A DNA stretch of 7,330 bases from assembly GCA_905215275.1 (NCBI GenBank), contig CAJMPE010000102.1, forward strand, positions 1-7,330. Direction: 5' to 3'. Source of the DNA: an uncultured bacterium (GTDB lineage Bacteria > Actinomycetota > Coriobacteriia > Coriobacteriales > Coriobacteriaceae). Positions 1 to 6,408 of the stretch are shown one piece after another; the first letter of the stretch is position 1, and the number at the start of each line of letters is the position of its first letter. A program made the position numbers and the translations under genes. The notes under the pieces are model-generated. The model was not told the DNA's origin. It saw only the letters and a program-made list of their open reading frames with translations, and searched no databases.

Positions 1-2288
1 TCGACGGTCTCGCCCGTGGCGACAGGGCTGCGACGGCCGCTTGCATCCGGCTCGCCAAGCTCCATAACGTCGCAGGTCAGCACGGCGCCGTTAAGCGCCT
101 TGGGGGCCAGCAGCTCGCAGAACTCAACGCCGTCGGCAAGAGCAAGATCAAGCTCTTCCTCGTCGGCGGGCATCTGCTTCTTGGTGCGGCGATACACCAG
201 GCGCACGTTCTTCACACCAGCCAGGCGCTTGGCCACGCGGGCAGCATCCATGGCGGTGTTGCCGGCGCCGATGACCACGACGTCCTCGCCCAGCTCGAGC
301 TTCTCGCCCTTCTTGGCGGTCTCGAGGAACTCCAGCACGTCGAGCTCGGCACCCTCGCCCAAGCCCGCAGAGCCGGGCATCCAGGCACCGGTGGCCACGA
401 CCACGTCGGTAAAGCCCTGGGCCTTGAGCTCTTCAATGGAATCCACGCGAGCGTTGAGCTGCACCTTGGCGCCAAAGGCCAGGCAGAGCTCGGCATCGTG
501 GGAGATATCGTCGCTCGCAATACGGAACTCGGGGATCACGTGACGGACCACGCCGCCGAGCGAATCGCGGGCCTCAAAGATGGTGACGGGCACGCCGGCG
601 CGCGTCAGGAAGAACGCCGTCGCCAGACCGGCCGGGCCGCCGCCGATAACGGCAACGTTGCGCTCGCCGTCGTTGGCGATGGCCTGGGCGCGCAGCTTGG
701 GCAGCACGGCGGTCATGGCCTCGCGGGCGGCCTTGAGCTTGCTGGCGCGAATCTGGGCGCCCTCGGGCTCGTAGAACGCACGCTCGCAGGCACGGCCGCA
801 GGGATGCGGGCAGATGGTGCCGGTGATGAACGGCAGGGCGTTGCGCTCGATGATGATGTTGAGCGCGTCCTCGTAGCGACCCTCGTCAACAGCCGCCAGG
901 TAGGCGGGAATATCCTGCTGGATGGGGCAGCTCGTGCGGCACGGCGTGGTAAAGCAGTCGGAAAGAGGGCTCTTGCCGGCGACCTTGCGATCGGGCAGCG
1001 GGCGCAGCGGCTTCTTGTAGAGCGGGTTGGTGAGCGAATCGGTCTGGATCGCGGTCACGGCGTCGAGAGAGACGCCCGCGAACGGCTTGCCATCCAGGTC
1101 GGCAAACTCGCCGGCCATCTGGCTAAAGCGCTCGTAACCGCCGGGCTTGAGCACGTCGGTCGCCAGGGTGACGGGACAAATGCCGGCATCGTACAGAGCG
1201 CGGATGTTGTAGACCGTGGCACCACCGGAGTAGCTGATACGCAGCTTGCCATCGAACTGCTCGGTAATGCGGCGGGCGGCCTCGATGGTCAGCGAGAACA
1301 GCGAACGGCCCGACATGTACATCTCGGTGGAGGGCAGCTCGTTCCTCGTCACGTCGACGGGGAACGTGTTGGTGAGCTTGACGCCAAACTCCAGGCCGCG
1401 CTCGGCGCACAGGGCAATCAGGCGCTCGAACATGGGCACGGCGTCGGCCCACTGCAGATCCTCGCGGAAGTGCGTGTCATCGAAGACGATGTAGTCAAAG
1501 CCCAGCTCGTTGAGGCGCTGGCGGGCAAACTCATAGCCCAGCAGCGTGGGGTTGCACTTGATGTAGGTGTTGAGGCCCTTCTCGGTGATCAGATAGGTCG
1601 CGATGCGCTCGATCTCGGCCGGCGGGCAGCCATGCAGCGTGGACTCGGTGATGGAGTTGGACACGCGCGCCGGAATGGACTCGACAAACGCGGCGTCGAC
1701 ATGCTCAAACTTGTCCAGGTTGGCGAGCGCCCATGCGCGGCACTCGTTCCAGACGTCGGAGCCGCTGGCGTCCTTCATGCCCTCGATGTAGGCGTCGACC
1801 TTGGGGCTCTTGATGCCCTCGAGGTCATAGCCCACGGACATGTTAAAGACAAAACCGTCCGGGCTGCCCAGACCGTACTCGCGAGCGATCAGGTGGCAGG
1901 CAAACCATGCCTTCACGTACTCGGCAAAGGCCTGCGGAACCTCGAGCTCGGTCGACCACTCGCAGTTGTAGCACTCGTCCTGCGCCACGATGCAGGGCTT
2001 GTTCACACACTTGGAGAGCTCCTCGCCGTCCATAACCTGAACGGTCTTGAGCTCAAAGAAGCGGGAACCGGCAACGTAGGATGCCACGATGTTTTGGGCA
2101 AGCTGCGTATTGGGGCCGGCGGCCGGGCCAAACGGAGTCTCGATGCGCTCGTCAAAAATGGGAAGCGCGCCCTCCTGGTTGGTCGTGACCATCTTGCGCA
2201 CGCCAAAGATGGCGTCCTGGGTCTTGTGCTCCTCGATGATCCAGTTCATCAGCTGCGAAAACGGGATCGGCCTCATGATGTCGCTCAT
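1..2288 (-). CDS. ygfK: YgfK-type FAD/Fe-S oxidoreductase ('putative selenate reductase subunit'), C-terminus off the left edge
   Basis: The reading frame is open from ATG 2288 to the window edge: 762 codons of a family about 1000-1030 residues long, so roughly the last quarter is missing. The start is set by AGGAG (2295-2299) six bases upstream. Residues about 45-400 look like a flavin TIM barrel of the dihydroorotate dehydrogenase type (TPFGPAAGP at 51-59, ELKT at 79-82, HGCPP around C221, KCNP at 244-247, YSGGA at 353-357). Next come cysteines C445/C450/C454 and C493-PHP-C497-GRA-C501, the iron-sulfur ligands of the GltD/dihydropyrimidine dehydrogenase N-terminal domain. A FAD fingerprint G549-G-G-P-A-G554 and an NAD(P)H fingerprint G674-A-G-N-T-A679 follow. 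The family usually ends in a ferredoxin domain, not visible here. 'Selenate reductase' is a legacy name. Its presence in urate-degradation clusters is established; purine-ring reduction is my inference. It is the last gene of the unit seen here, after ssnA. Confidence 0.93.
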   Translation of the reverse strand, partial: MSDIMRPIPFSQLMNWIIEEHKTQDAIFGVRKMVTTNQEGALPIFDERIETPFGPAAGPNTQLAQNIVASYVAGSRFFELKTVQVMDGEELSKCVNKPCIVAQDECYNCEWSTELEVPQAFAEYVKAWFACHLIAREYGLGSPDGFVFNMSVGYDLEGIKSPKVDAYIEGMKDASGSDVWNECRAWALANLDKFEHVDAAFVESIPARVSNSITESTLHGCPPAEIERIATYLITEKGLNTYIKCNPTLLGYEFARQRLNELGFDYIVFDDTHFREDLQWADAVPMFERLIALCAERGLEFGVKLTNTFPVDVTRNELPSTEMYMSGRSLFSLTIEAARRITEQFDGKLRISYSGGATVYNIRALYDAGICPVTLATDVLKPGGYERFSQMAGEFADLDGKPFAGVSLDAVTAIQTDSLTNPLYKKPLRPLPDRKVAGKSPLSDCFTTPCRTSCPIQQDIPAYLAAVDEGRYEDALNIIIERNALPFITGTICPHPCGRACERAFYEPEGAQIRASKLKAAREAMTAVLPKLRAQAIANDGERNVAVIGGGPAGLATAFFLTRAGVPVTIFEARDSLGGVVRHVIPEFRIASDDISHDAELCLAFGAKVQLNARVDSIEELKAQGFTDVVVATGAWMPGSAGLGEGAELDVLEFLETAKKGEKLELGEDVVVIGAGNTAMDAARVAKRLAGVKNVRLVYRRTKKQMPADEEELDLALADGVEFCELLAPKALNGAVLTCDVMELGEPDASGRRSPVATGETV

Positions 2289-2294
2289 AATGAG

Positions 2295-2299
2295 CTCCT
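2295..2299 (-). promoter_or_regulatory. Ribosome binding site of ygfK
   Basis: AGGAG on the minus strand lies six bases before the ATG at 2288. It supports that ATG over the in-frame ATG four codons later. Confidence 0.8.
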
Positions 2300-2362
2300 C
2301 TCTGTAACGCCCGGCGAGACCGCGCGGCGGGCGCAAATACGGTGTAGCGCTAGCACAGCGCC

Positions 2363-2383
2363 GGCGACCCCGCGGAGGTCGCC
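2363..2383 (-). other. Intercistronic hairpin, ssnA-ygfK gap
   Basis: Seven-base perfect arms (GGCGACC at 2363-2369 and GGTCGCC at 2377-2383) enclose a seven-base loop. A weaker six-base pair (CGCCCG 2308-2313 with CGGGCG 2328-2333) lies closer to ygfK. Neither is followed by a T-run on the minus strand, so these are not intrinsic terminators. They probably fold in the intercistronic RNA. Confidence 0.5.
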
Positions 2384-2386
2384 TAT

Positions 2387-2422
2387 ACGCGCGTCGGATG
2401 CGACGAAACATCCGACGCGCGT
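2387..2422 (-). other. Strong hairpin 14 bases after the ssnA stop
   Basis: Perfect 14-base arms at 2387-2400 and 2409-2422 (outer bases ACGCGCGTCG) enclose an eight-base loop, CGACGAAA on the plus strand. On the leftward transcript it starts 14 bases past the ssnA stop and is followed by ATAGGCGACC, with no U-tract. It is therefore more likely an mRNA 3'-end stabiliser, a processing site or a leaky attenuator than a full terminator. A similar hairpin follows the permease gene (3941-3970). Confidence 0.65.
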
Positions 2423-2436
2423 GAATCTACTTGTTA

Positions 2437-3792
2437 TTAGTAGGTGCGATCGTTGAGCGTGCTCCAGAGCTTCTTGGACTCAGCCATGGTCCACGCGTTG
2501 ATCTTTTCCTCGTCAATGCCAACAAACTCGCGATCCTTGTACAGGACGCGGCCGTTGATGATGGTGGTGCGGCAGTTTTTGCCCATCATGCCAAAGAGCA
2601 TGTGGCCGTCGATGTTCTCCTCGCTCAGCGGCGTAAAGGGCTTGTAGTCCATAACGATGACGTCGGCGGCAGCGCCGGCCTCGAGCACGCCGAGCTTGCG
2701 ATCGAAGTACTTGCTGGCCATCTTGGCGTTGTTCTCGAACAGCATGGTCATGGCCTCGCACCAGCCCACGTTGGGCATAGCGGCGTTGTGGCGCTGAATG
2801 ATCAGGAAGACCTTAAGGCTCTCGAGCATGTCGTGGGTGTAGGCGTCGGTGCCCATGCACACGGGGATGCCGCGGCGGAAGAACTCGAGCACGGGGGCAC
2901 AGCCCACGGCGTTGCCCATATTGGATTCGGGGTTGTTGACGAGCCAGGTGCCGGACTCCTTGACGATGTCCATCTCGGCAGGTGTCACGTGGATGCAGTG
3001 GCCGAGCATGGTGTCGGGACCCAGCAAGTTGTGCTGCAGCAGGCGCTCGACGGGGCTGATGCCACCGCGGTTGAGGCGGGAGTCCCACACGTCATTCATG
3101 CCCTCGCACACGTGGATGTGGAAGCCGGTCAGGCCGTTGTTGGCCTCGGCCATCTTGTCCATGGTCTCGTCCGACAGCGTAAAGGTGGCGTGACCGCCAA
3201 ACATGGCGGCGATCATGTGGTTGTCGTTATCGCGACGCTCCTTGGCGGCCCACTGAGCAAATTCGGCGTTCTCGGCAATGGCCTGGTCGCATTTTTCCTG
3301 GCCGCGGCGATCGGAGACCTCGTAGCACAGGCACGAACGCATGCCCAGCTCCTGAGCTGCATCCTTAATGGTAAAGAGGCTGCCCGGGATCTCGCAGAAG
3401 CTCGCGTGGTGATCGAAGATCGTGGTGACGCCGTCGCGGATGGAATCCAGGATCGTGGCATAGGCGCTAGCCTTGGTGCCGTCGAGCGTCAGGTTGTCGT
3501 CAATCTTCCACCACTGCTGCTCAAGATTCTCCAGGAAGTTGGTGGGGTTGCAGCCCTTAATGGCAAGGCCGCGGGCCAGACCCGAGTAGATGTGGGTGTG
3601 GCAGTTGATGAGTCCGGGCATGATGAGGTTGCCCCGGGCGTCGACGTACTCGGCATCCGGGTACTTGGCCTTGAGCTCGCACTCGGGGCCCACTTCGACG
3701 ATCGTATCTCCGTCAATGGCGACCGCACCGTTGGGGATGAACGGGGCCTGAGCGTTGCGGGTAAAGACGGAACCGTTAGCGACCAGAAGCAT
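2437..3792 (-). CDS. ssnA: SsnA-type aminohydrolase (amidohydrolase superfamily, guanine deaminase/TrzA-like)
   Basis: A metal-dependent hydrolase of the cytosolic deaminase/chlorohydrolase branch, 451 residues from the chosen start; E. coli SsnA is about 442. Metal-site motifs are intact: H65-T-H67 after the first strand (MPGLINCHTH), H225-I-H227 with E230, H265-C-I-H268 and the aspartate D316 in MGTDAY. The open frame runs six codons further up to ATG 3810, but AAGGGAG (3798-3804) sits five bases before ATG 3792 and a hairpin covers 3810, so I prefer 3792. Tandem TAA stops end it at 2437-2439 and 2434-2436. ssnA and ygfK are neighbours in many anaerobic purine-catabolism clusters; E. coli has them in the reverse order, ygfK then ssnA. 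The true substrate is not readable from sequence. Hydrolysis of a reduced or opened purine is an inference, and guanine deaminase activity is the alternative. Confidence 0.93.
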   Translation of the reverse strand: MLLVANGSVFTRNAQAPFIPNGAVAIDGDTIVEVGPECELKAKYPDAEYVDARGNLIMPGLINCHTHIYSGLARGLAIKGCNPTNFLENLEQQWWKIDDNLTLDGTKASAYATILDSIRDGVTTIFDHHASFCEIPGSLFTIKDAAQELGMRSCLCYEVSDRRGQEKCDQAIAENAEFAQWAAKERRDNDNHMIAAMFGGHATFTLSDETMDKMAEANNGLTGFHIHVCEGMNDVWDSRLNRGGISPVERLLQHNLLGPDTMLGHCIHVTPAEMDIVKESGTWLVNNPESNMGNAVGCAPVLEFFRRGIPVCMGTDAYTHDMLESLKVFLIIQRHNAAMPNVGWCEAMTMLFENNAKMASKYFDRKLGVLEAGAAADVIVMDYKPFTPLSEENIDGHMLFGMMGKNCRTTIINGRVLYKDREFVGIDEEKINAWTMAESKKLWSTLNDRTY

Positions 3793-3797
3793 GGATG

Positions 3798-3804
3798 CTC
3801 CCTT
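3798..3804 (-). promoter_or_regulatory. Ribosome binding site deciding the ssnA start
   Basis: AAGGGAG on the minus strand lies five bases before ATG 3792 and inside the longer alternative frame that begins at 3810. It favours the shorter, 451-residue protein beginning MLLVANG. Confidence 0.75.
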
Positions 3805-3809
3805 CGACA

Positions 3810-3835
3810 TCAGAGGCGGGGTTTGACACCTCTGA
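3810..3835 (-). other. Hairpin just upstream of the ssnA ribosome binding site
   Basis: Seven-base arms TCAGAGG (3810-3816) and CCTCTGA (3829-3835) enclose a 12-base loop. On the leftward RNA the stem ends about six bases before the ssnA Shine-Dalgarno sequence. It also contains the alternative upstream ATG at 3810. It could affect ssnA translation or be an mRNA processing site; the sequence alone does not say which. Confidence 0.4.
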
Positions 3836-3897
3836 CATGGCGGAGTGCGAAGCGCCGGCCTACACCGGAAACGGGCCCTCTCCCGTCAACGCTTCAC

Positions 3898-3936
3898 CAA
3901 AGGGACAAACCCTTTGAAGTGCGGCTTGGCGCCGCA
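3898..3936 (-). other. Two small hairpins in the permease-ssnA gap
   Basis: CAAAGGG (3898-3904) pairs with CCCTTTG (3910-3916) over a five-base loop. TGCGGC (3920-3925) pairs with GCCGCA (3931-3936) over another five-base loop. With the stems at 3941-3970 and 3810-3835, about half of this 195-base gap can fold. I see no open frame and no convincing promoter in it. Confidence 0.4.
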
Positions 3937-3940
3937 TGAC

Positions 3941-3970
3941 GTCGGCGGACGAGGCGATGCGTCCGCCGAC
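3941..3970 (-). other. Strong hairpin 17 bases after the permease stop
   Basis: Perfect 11-base arms (GTCGGCGGACG at 3941-3951, its complement at 3960-3970) enclose an eight-base loop. It begins 17 bases downstream of the permease stop on the leftward RNA and lacks a U-tract. Its placement, loop length and GTCGG/CCGAC core resemble the hairpin after ssnA (2387-2422). Confidence 0.6.
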
Positions 3971-3987
3971 GAATAGCACCGAATTGG

Positions 3988-5382
3988 TTACTTCTTGCTC
4001 TCGGGCAAGACCAGATCCACGGCAGCGTCCTTGGCAGCATCGATGTGCTGAGCCACGACCGGCGTCTGCGGAAGGATCAGGTTAAGGACAATGGCCATGA
4101 TGGCGGTGGGGGTTACGGCATTGGAGCCGATGACGGTGGACACCCAAGCGGGCATACCCTCGCCGGCAAGGCAACCGCTGGCCATCCAGATACCCAGGCC
4201 AAAGACGACGGAGGTGCCGACGATGGTGGTAGTGCGCTGCGTAAGGCCCTCGCGAGTGAACATGCGCACGCCGTTCATGGTGATGGTGCCAAAGACGCCG
4301 ACGGTCGCGCCGCCGATGACGGGCTGCGGGATAGCGGAAAGGACGGCAGAGAGCTGCGGGAACAGACCGGCGATGGCAAAGACGGCAGCGATGATCACAA
4401 AGACCCACTTGTTGACGACCTTGTTGGAGCAGATGATGCCCACGTTCTGGCCAAGGGCGCTGGTGGGAAGACCGCCCAGCAGGCCGCCGACCATAGAAGT
4501 GAGGCCCTGGGACACGATAGCGCCGGAGAGCTCGCGCTCGGTAGGCATACGGTCGATGGAGCCCAGGCAGGCGGCGGAGACGTCACCGATAACCTGGATG
4601 GCAACCATGGGGAACACGACGGCGAGGGTAATGCAGACCTCGGGATCAAACTCGAGCGCGTAGGGCATGAGCTTGGGAAGGGCGAAGACCTGAGCGGTGG
4701 CGACGCTGGAGAAGTCAATCATGCCAAAGGGGATCGAAACGATCATGCCGACGATCATGCCAAAGAACACGGATCCCAGCTTGAGCGTGCCCTTGCCAAA
4801 GTTGGCGAGCGCAAAGACCACGGCGAAGGTGATAAGAGCGACGCACCAGGCCTGCGGGGTGCCCCACAACGGCGTACCCATACCGCCGGCCATATACTTG
4901 ACAGCCGTGGGATAGAGAGAGACGCCAATGGAGAAGATGACCGTACCGGTCACGACGGGCGGGAACAGCCACTTAATCTTGCTGTAAGCCAGACCAAAGA
5001 GGACCGCGACGGCGCCGCCGACGATCTCGCCACCCAGCAGCGCACCAAAGCTAAAGCCCGAGGCACCCATGGCCTGCAGGGCCGGCAGGAACGCGAACGA
5101 AACGCCCATGACGATGGGCAGGCCGCCGCCGATGCGACGGAAGGGGGCGAAAGCCTGAAGGGCCGTGTCGATCGCCGAAAGAATGAGCGCGACCTGGATG
5201 ATGTCGGTGCTCTGCTGGCTATTAAAGCCGTAGACGCCGGCCATGATGACCGCCGGGGTAATGATGCCGGCAAACGATGCCAGTACGTGCTGAAGGGCAC
5301 ACGGGATCATTTCCTTAACGGGAGGCATGCCTTCGCGAGTGAACAGGGCTTCAGTGCCGTTCGTAACCGTCTCCTGGGTCAT
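3988..5382 (-). CDS. NCS2 (nucleobase-ascorbate family) purine permease, probably xanthine/urate
   Basis: An inner-membrane nucleobase:cation symporter of the UraA/XanQ/UacT fold, 464 residues, with hydrophobic segments spread from about residue 25 to 450 as expected for 14 membrane spans. Family marks are the TM1 histidine (H32 in ALQHVLASFAG), SFAF in TM3, a GD pair at 266-267 and the Q312-N313-V-G signature. The frame is open up to ATG 5469, but GGTGG lies four bases before ATG 5382 and the extra 29 residues are polar and unlike the family, so I choose 5382. At the two positions that line up with the essential carboxylates of XanQ (E272 and D304) this protein has Q263 and Q292, an unusual pair. 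It is the first gene of the leftward unit and has its own promoter. Specificity for urate, xanthine or uracil cannot be fixed from sequence; the context favours a purine. Confidence 0.9.
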   Translation of the reverse strand: MTQETVTNGTEALFTREGMPPVKEMIPCALQHVLASFAGIITPAVIMAGVYGFNSQQSTDIIQVALILSAIDTALQAFAPFRRIGGGLPIVMGVSFAFLPALQAMGASGFSFGALLGGEIVGGAVAVLFGLAYSKIKWLFPPVVTGTVIFSIGVSLYPTAVKYMAGGMGTPLWGTPQAWCVALITFAVVFALANFGKGTLKLGSVFFGMIVGMIVSIPFGMIDFSSVATAQVFALPKLMPYALEFDPEVCITLAVVFPMVAIQVIGDVSAACLGSIDRMPTERELSGAIVSQGLTSMVGGLLGGLPTSALGQNVGIICSNKVVNKWVFVIIAAVFAIAGLFPQLSAVLSAIPQPVIGGATVGVFGTITMNGVRMFTREGLTQRTTTIVGTSVVFGLGIWMASGCLAGEGMPAWVSTVIGSNAVTPTAIMAIVLNLILPQTPVVAQHIDAAKDAAVDLVLPESKK

Positions 5383-5469
5383 TTGACCACCAATCCTCGA
5401 AATAGTTGTTTTCGCATCTAACGCTCTATTGTGACGCAGTGCGGGGTTGAGGTTGTGCCTTCGTTGCAT

Positions 5470-5498
5470 ATCGTATTAAAGATGATCCTCATTCTCAA
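5470..5498 (-). promoter_or_regulatory. Sigma-70-type promoter for permease-ssnA-ygfK
   Basis: On the minus strand TTGAGA (5493-5498, 5 of 6 to consensus) is followed after exactly 17 bases by TACGAT (5470-5475, 4 of 6). Transcription should begin near 5463, giving a leader of about 80 bases before the permease ATG. An AT-rich stretch (5499-5512) lies just upstream and could act as an UP element. Confidence 0.65.
5483..5497. promoter_or_regulatory. Fur-like 7-1-7 palindrome over the permease promoter
   Basis: TGATCCT-C-ATTCTCA on the plus strand matches the 7-1-7 Fur-family pattern TGATAAT-N-ATTATCA at 11 of 14 positions. It covers most of the -35 box and part of the spacer of the leftward promoter, where a bound repressor would block RNA polymerase. 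A chance match in an AT-rich region is possible, and no iron gene is in the window. Confidence 0.3.
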
Positions 5499-5509
5499 TA
5501 ATAATTTTT

Positions 5510-5518
5510 TGTTATCAT
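5510..5518 (+). promoter_or_regulatory. Possible extended -10 promoter for the regulator gene
   Basis: TGTTATCAT combines an extended -10 TG with TATCAT, 5 of 6 to the -10 consensus. No good -35 box stands 17 bases upstream; that stretch is the Fur-like palindrome. If used, transcription starts near 5525, about 210 bases before the GTG start, and the same palindrome would sit over both promoters. Confidence 0.35.
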
Positions 5519-5722
5519 ACTATTCTTAAGCTGAGACAATGCATTTCCGCAGGTCAGGAAAGTGTCTGGTCAAAATAACATCTAACTTTTCTTTTGGTCG
5601 ACCGTTTACCGCCAAATTCCTACCGTTCGTCTGTATTACGCAATGTACCTGCGAATATGCGAGATGAGGAATGGCGTGTTACCATGAGAAAAAATTGTTA
5701 TGAACATTTCCGATTTCACCCC

Positions 5723-5728
5723 AAGGAG
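5723..5728 (+). promoter_or_regulatory. Ribosome binding site deciding the regulator start
   Basis: A perfect AAGGAG stands six bases before GTG 5735. None of the in-frame upstream ATGs (5594, 5657, 5684) has a comparable site, so this decides for the GTG start. Confidence 0.85.
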
Positions 5729-5734
5729 TTGCCC

Positions 5735-6391
5735 GTGAACGAGACCGTACGTCGCTTTTTGCCGATGGTCGATTTCCTGGAGCAGATACTCGGCAAAAAC
5801 AGCGAGATCGTGCTGCATGATTTCTCGGATCCCGACCACGCCATCGTCGATATTCGCAACGGCATCGTAAGCGGCCGTAAGGTCGGCGGTCCCGCCACCG
5901 ATCTGGCGCTCAAGATCATGCACGACCCCAAGTATCGCGACCTGCCGTTTATTACGGGCTATGAGGGGCGCGGTGCCGGTGGCAAGACGTTGGAGTCGGC
6001 GACGTACTTTATCCGCGAGAATGACGAGATTGTCGGTATGCTCTGCGTCAACACCGACCTCTCGACCGTGCGCTCCATCAACTCCATGGCGCAGCAGCTC
6101 ATGGCCTGCTTCGACGCGGCGCCTAGACAGGCGGAGCCCGCGTCTATCGAGGTCGAAAGCCTTTCGGAGTCTACGCAGGAACTCATCGACCGCAGTATTT
6201 CCGAGTTGCTGAGCGCGCGCGGGCTGGATGTAGCGTCGCTTGGTCAGAGCGACCGCGTGGATGTCATTCGCCACCTCAACGGCAACGGGGTGTTCATGCT
6301 CAAGGGCGCCGTGGCCTGCGCCGCCACCGCGCTGGGCATCTCGGAGCCCAGCGTCTACCGCTACCTGCAAAAAGTCCGCAAGGAAGGCTAA
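5735..6391 (+). CDS. YheO-type transcriptional regulator (PAS-like domain plus C-terminal HTH)
   Basis: A cytosolic DNA-binding regulator of the YheO/DauR family, 218 residues from the GTG start. Residues about 5-115 form the YheO PAS-like domain, with its hallmark run from NSEIVLHD (22-29) through IRNG (40-43) to SGRKVGGPATDLAL (46-59). Residues about 150-218 are the family's HTH domain, ending in LGISEPSVYRYLQKVRKE, which looks like the recognition helix. The frame is open back to ATG 5594, but those 47 codons are AT-rich and unlike the family, whereas AAGGAG sits six bases before GTG 5735. Family members respond to small molecules that are mostly unknown; DauR controls D-arginine use. Its divergent position suggests it controls the permease-ssnA-ygfK unit and perhaps itself. 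E. coli instead uses the sigma-54 activator UacR for its urate genes, so a YheO-type regulator here is notable. Confidence 0.9.
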   Translation: MNETVRRFLPMVDFLEQILGKNSEIVLHDFSDPDHAIVDIRNGIVSGRKVGGPATDLALKIMHDPKYRDLPFITGYEGRGAGGKTLESATYFIRENDEIVGMLCVNTDLSTVRSINSMAQQLMACFDAAPRQAEPASIEVESLSESTQELIDRSISELLSARGLDVASLGQSDRVDVIRHLNGNGVFMLKGAVACAATALGISEPSVYRYLQKVRKEG

Positions 6392-6408
6392 CGAGCAAAA
6401 TGGAGCGC

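Larger units (their letters stand above)
5383..5734. other. Divergent control region between the permease and the YheO-type regulator
   Basis: 352 bases without a supported gene and distinctly AT-rich in the middle (about 5465-5600) compared with the flanking genes. It holds a good leftward promoter (5470-5498), a Fur-like palindrome overlapping it (5483-5497), a possible rightward extended -10 (5510-5518) and a long regulator leader of about 200 bases. The leader contains short palindromes such as AATGCATT (5538-5545) and GGTCGACC (5596-5603). The 8-mer CATCTAAC occurs at 5415-5422 and again at 5579-5586, one on each side of the promoters. I see no fold resembling a purine riboswitch. The leftward 5' leader is only about 80 bases long. 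Confidence 0.6.

Noticed and set aside
498..2456. Long rightward open frame of 652 codons opposite ygfK
   Set aside because: It mirrors the leftward ygfK frame, which has clear domain motifs. High GC leaves the opposite frame open; it has no family resemblance and no ribosome binding site.
3856..3890. Possible internal promoter for ssnA starting from a TTGACG box on the minus strand
   Set aside because: No acceptable -10 box lies 16-19 bases downstream; the best is TGTAGG at 3 of 6. Co-transcription with the permease is simpler.
2431..3939. Long rightward open frame of 502 codons opposite ssnA
   Set aside because: Shadow of ssnA, whose metal-binding motifs are intact on the minus strand.
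4045..5421. Rightward open frame of 458 codons opposite the permease
   Set aside because: Its translation is rich in D, G, H and K with no recognisable fold, which is the usual reverse image of a hydrophobic transporter.
5594..5734. 47-codon N-terminal extension of the regulator from ATG 5594
   Set aside because: AT-rich, unlike the family, and no ribosome binding site, whereas AAGGAG is perfectly spaced for GTG 5735.
5383..5734. Purine riboswitch ahead of the permease
   Set aside because: The predicted leader is only about 80 bases and shows no three-way junction or conserved loop motifs of that class.
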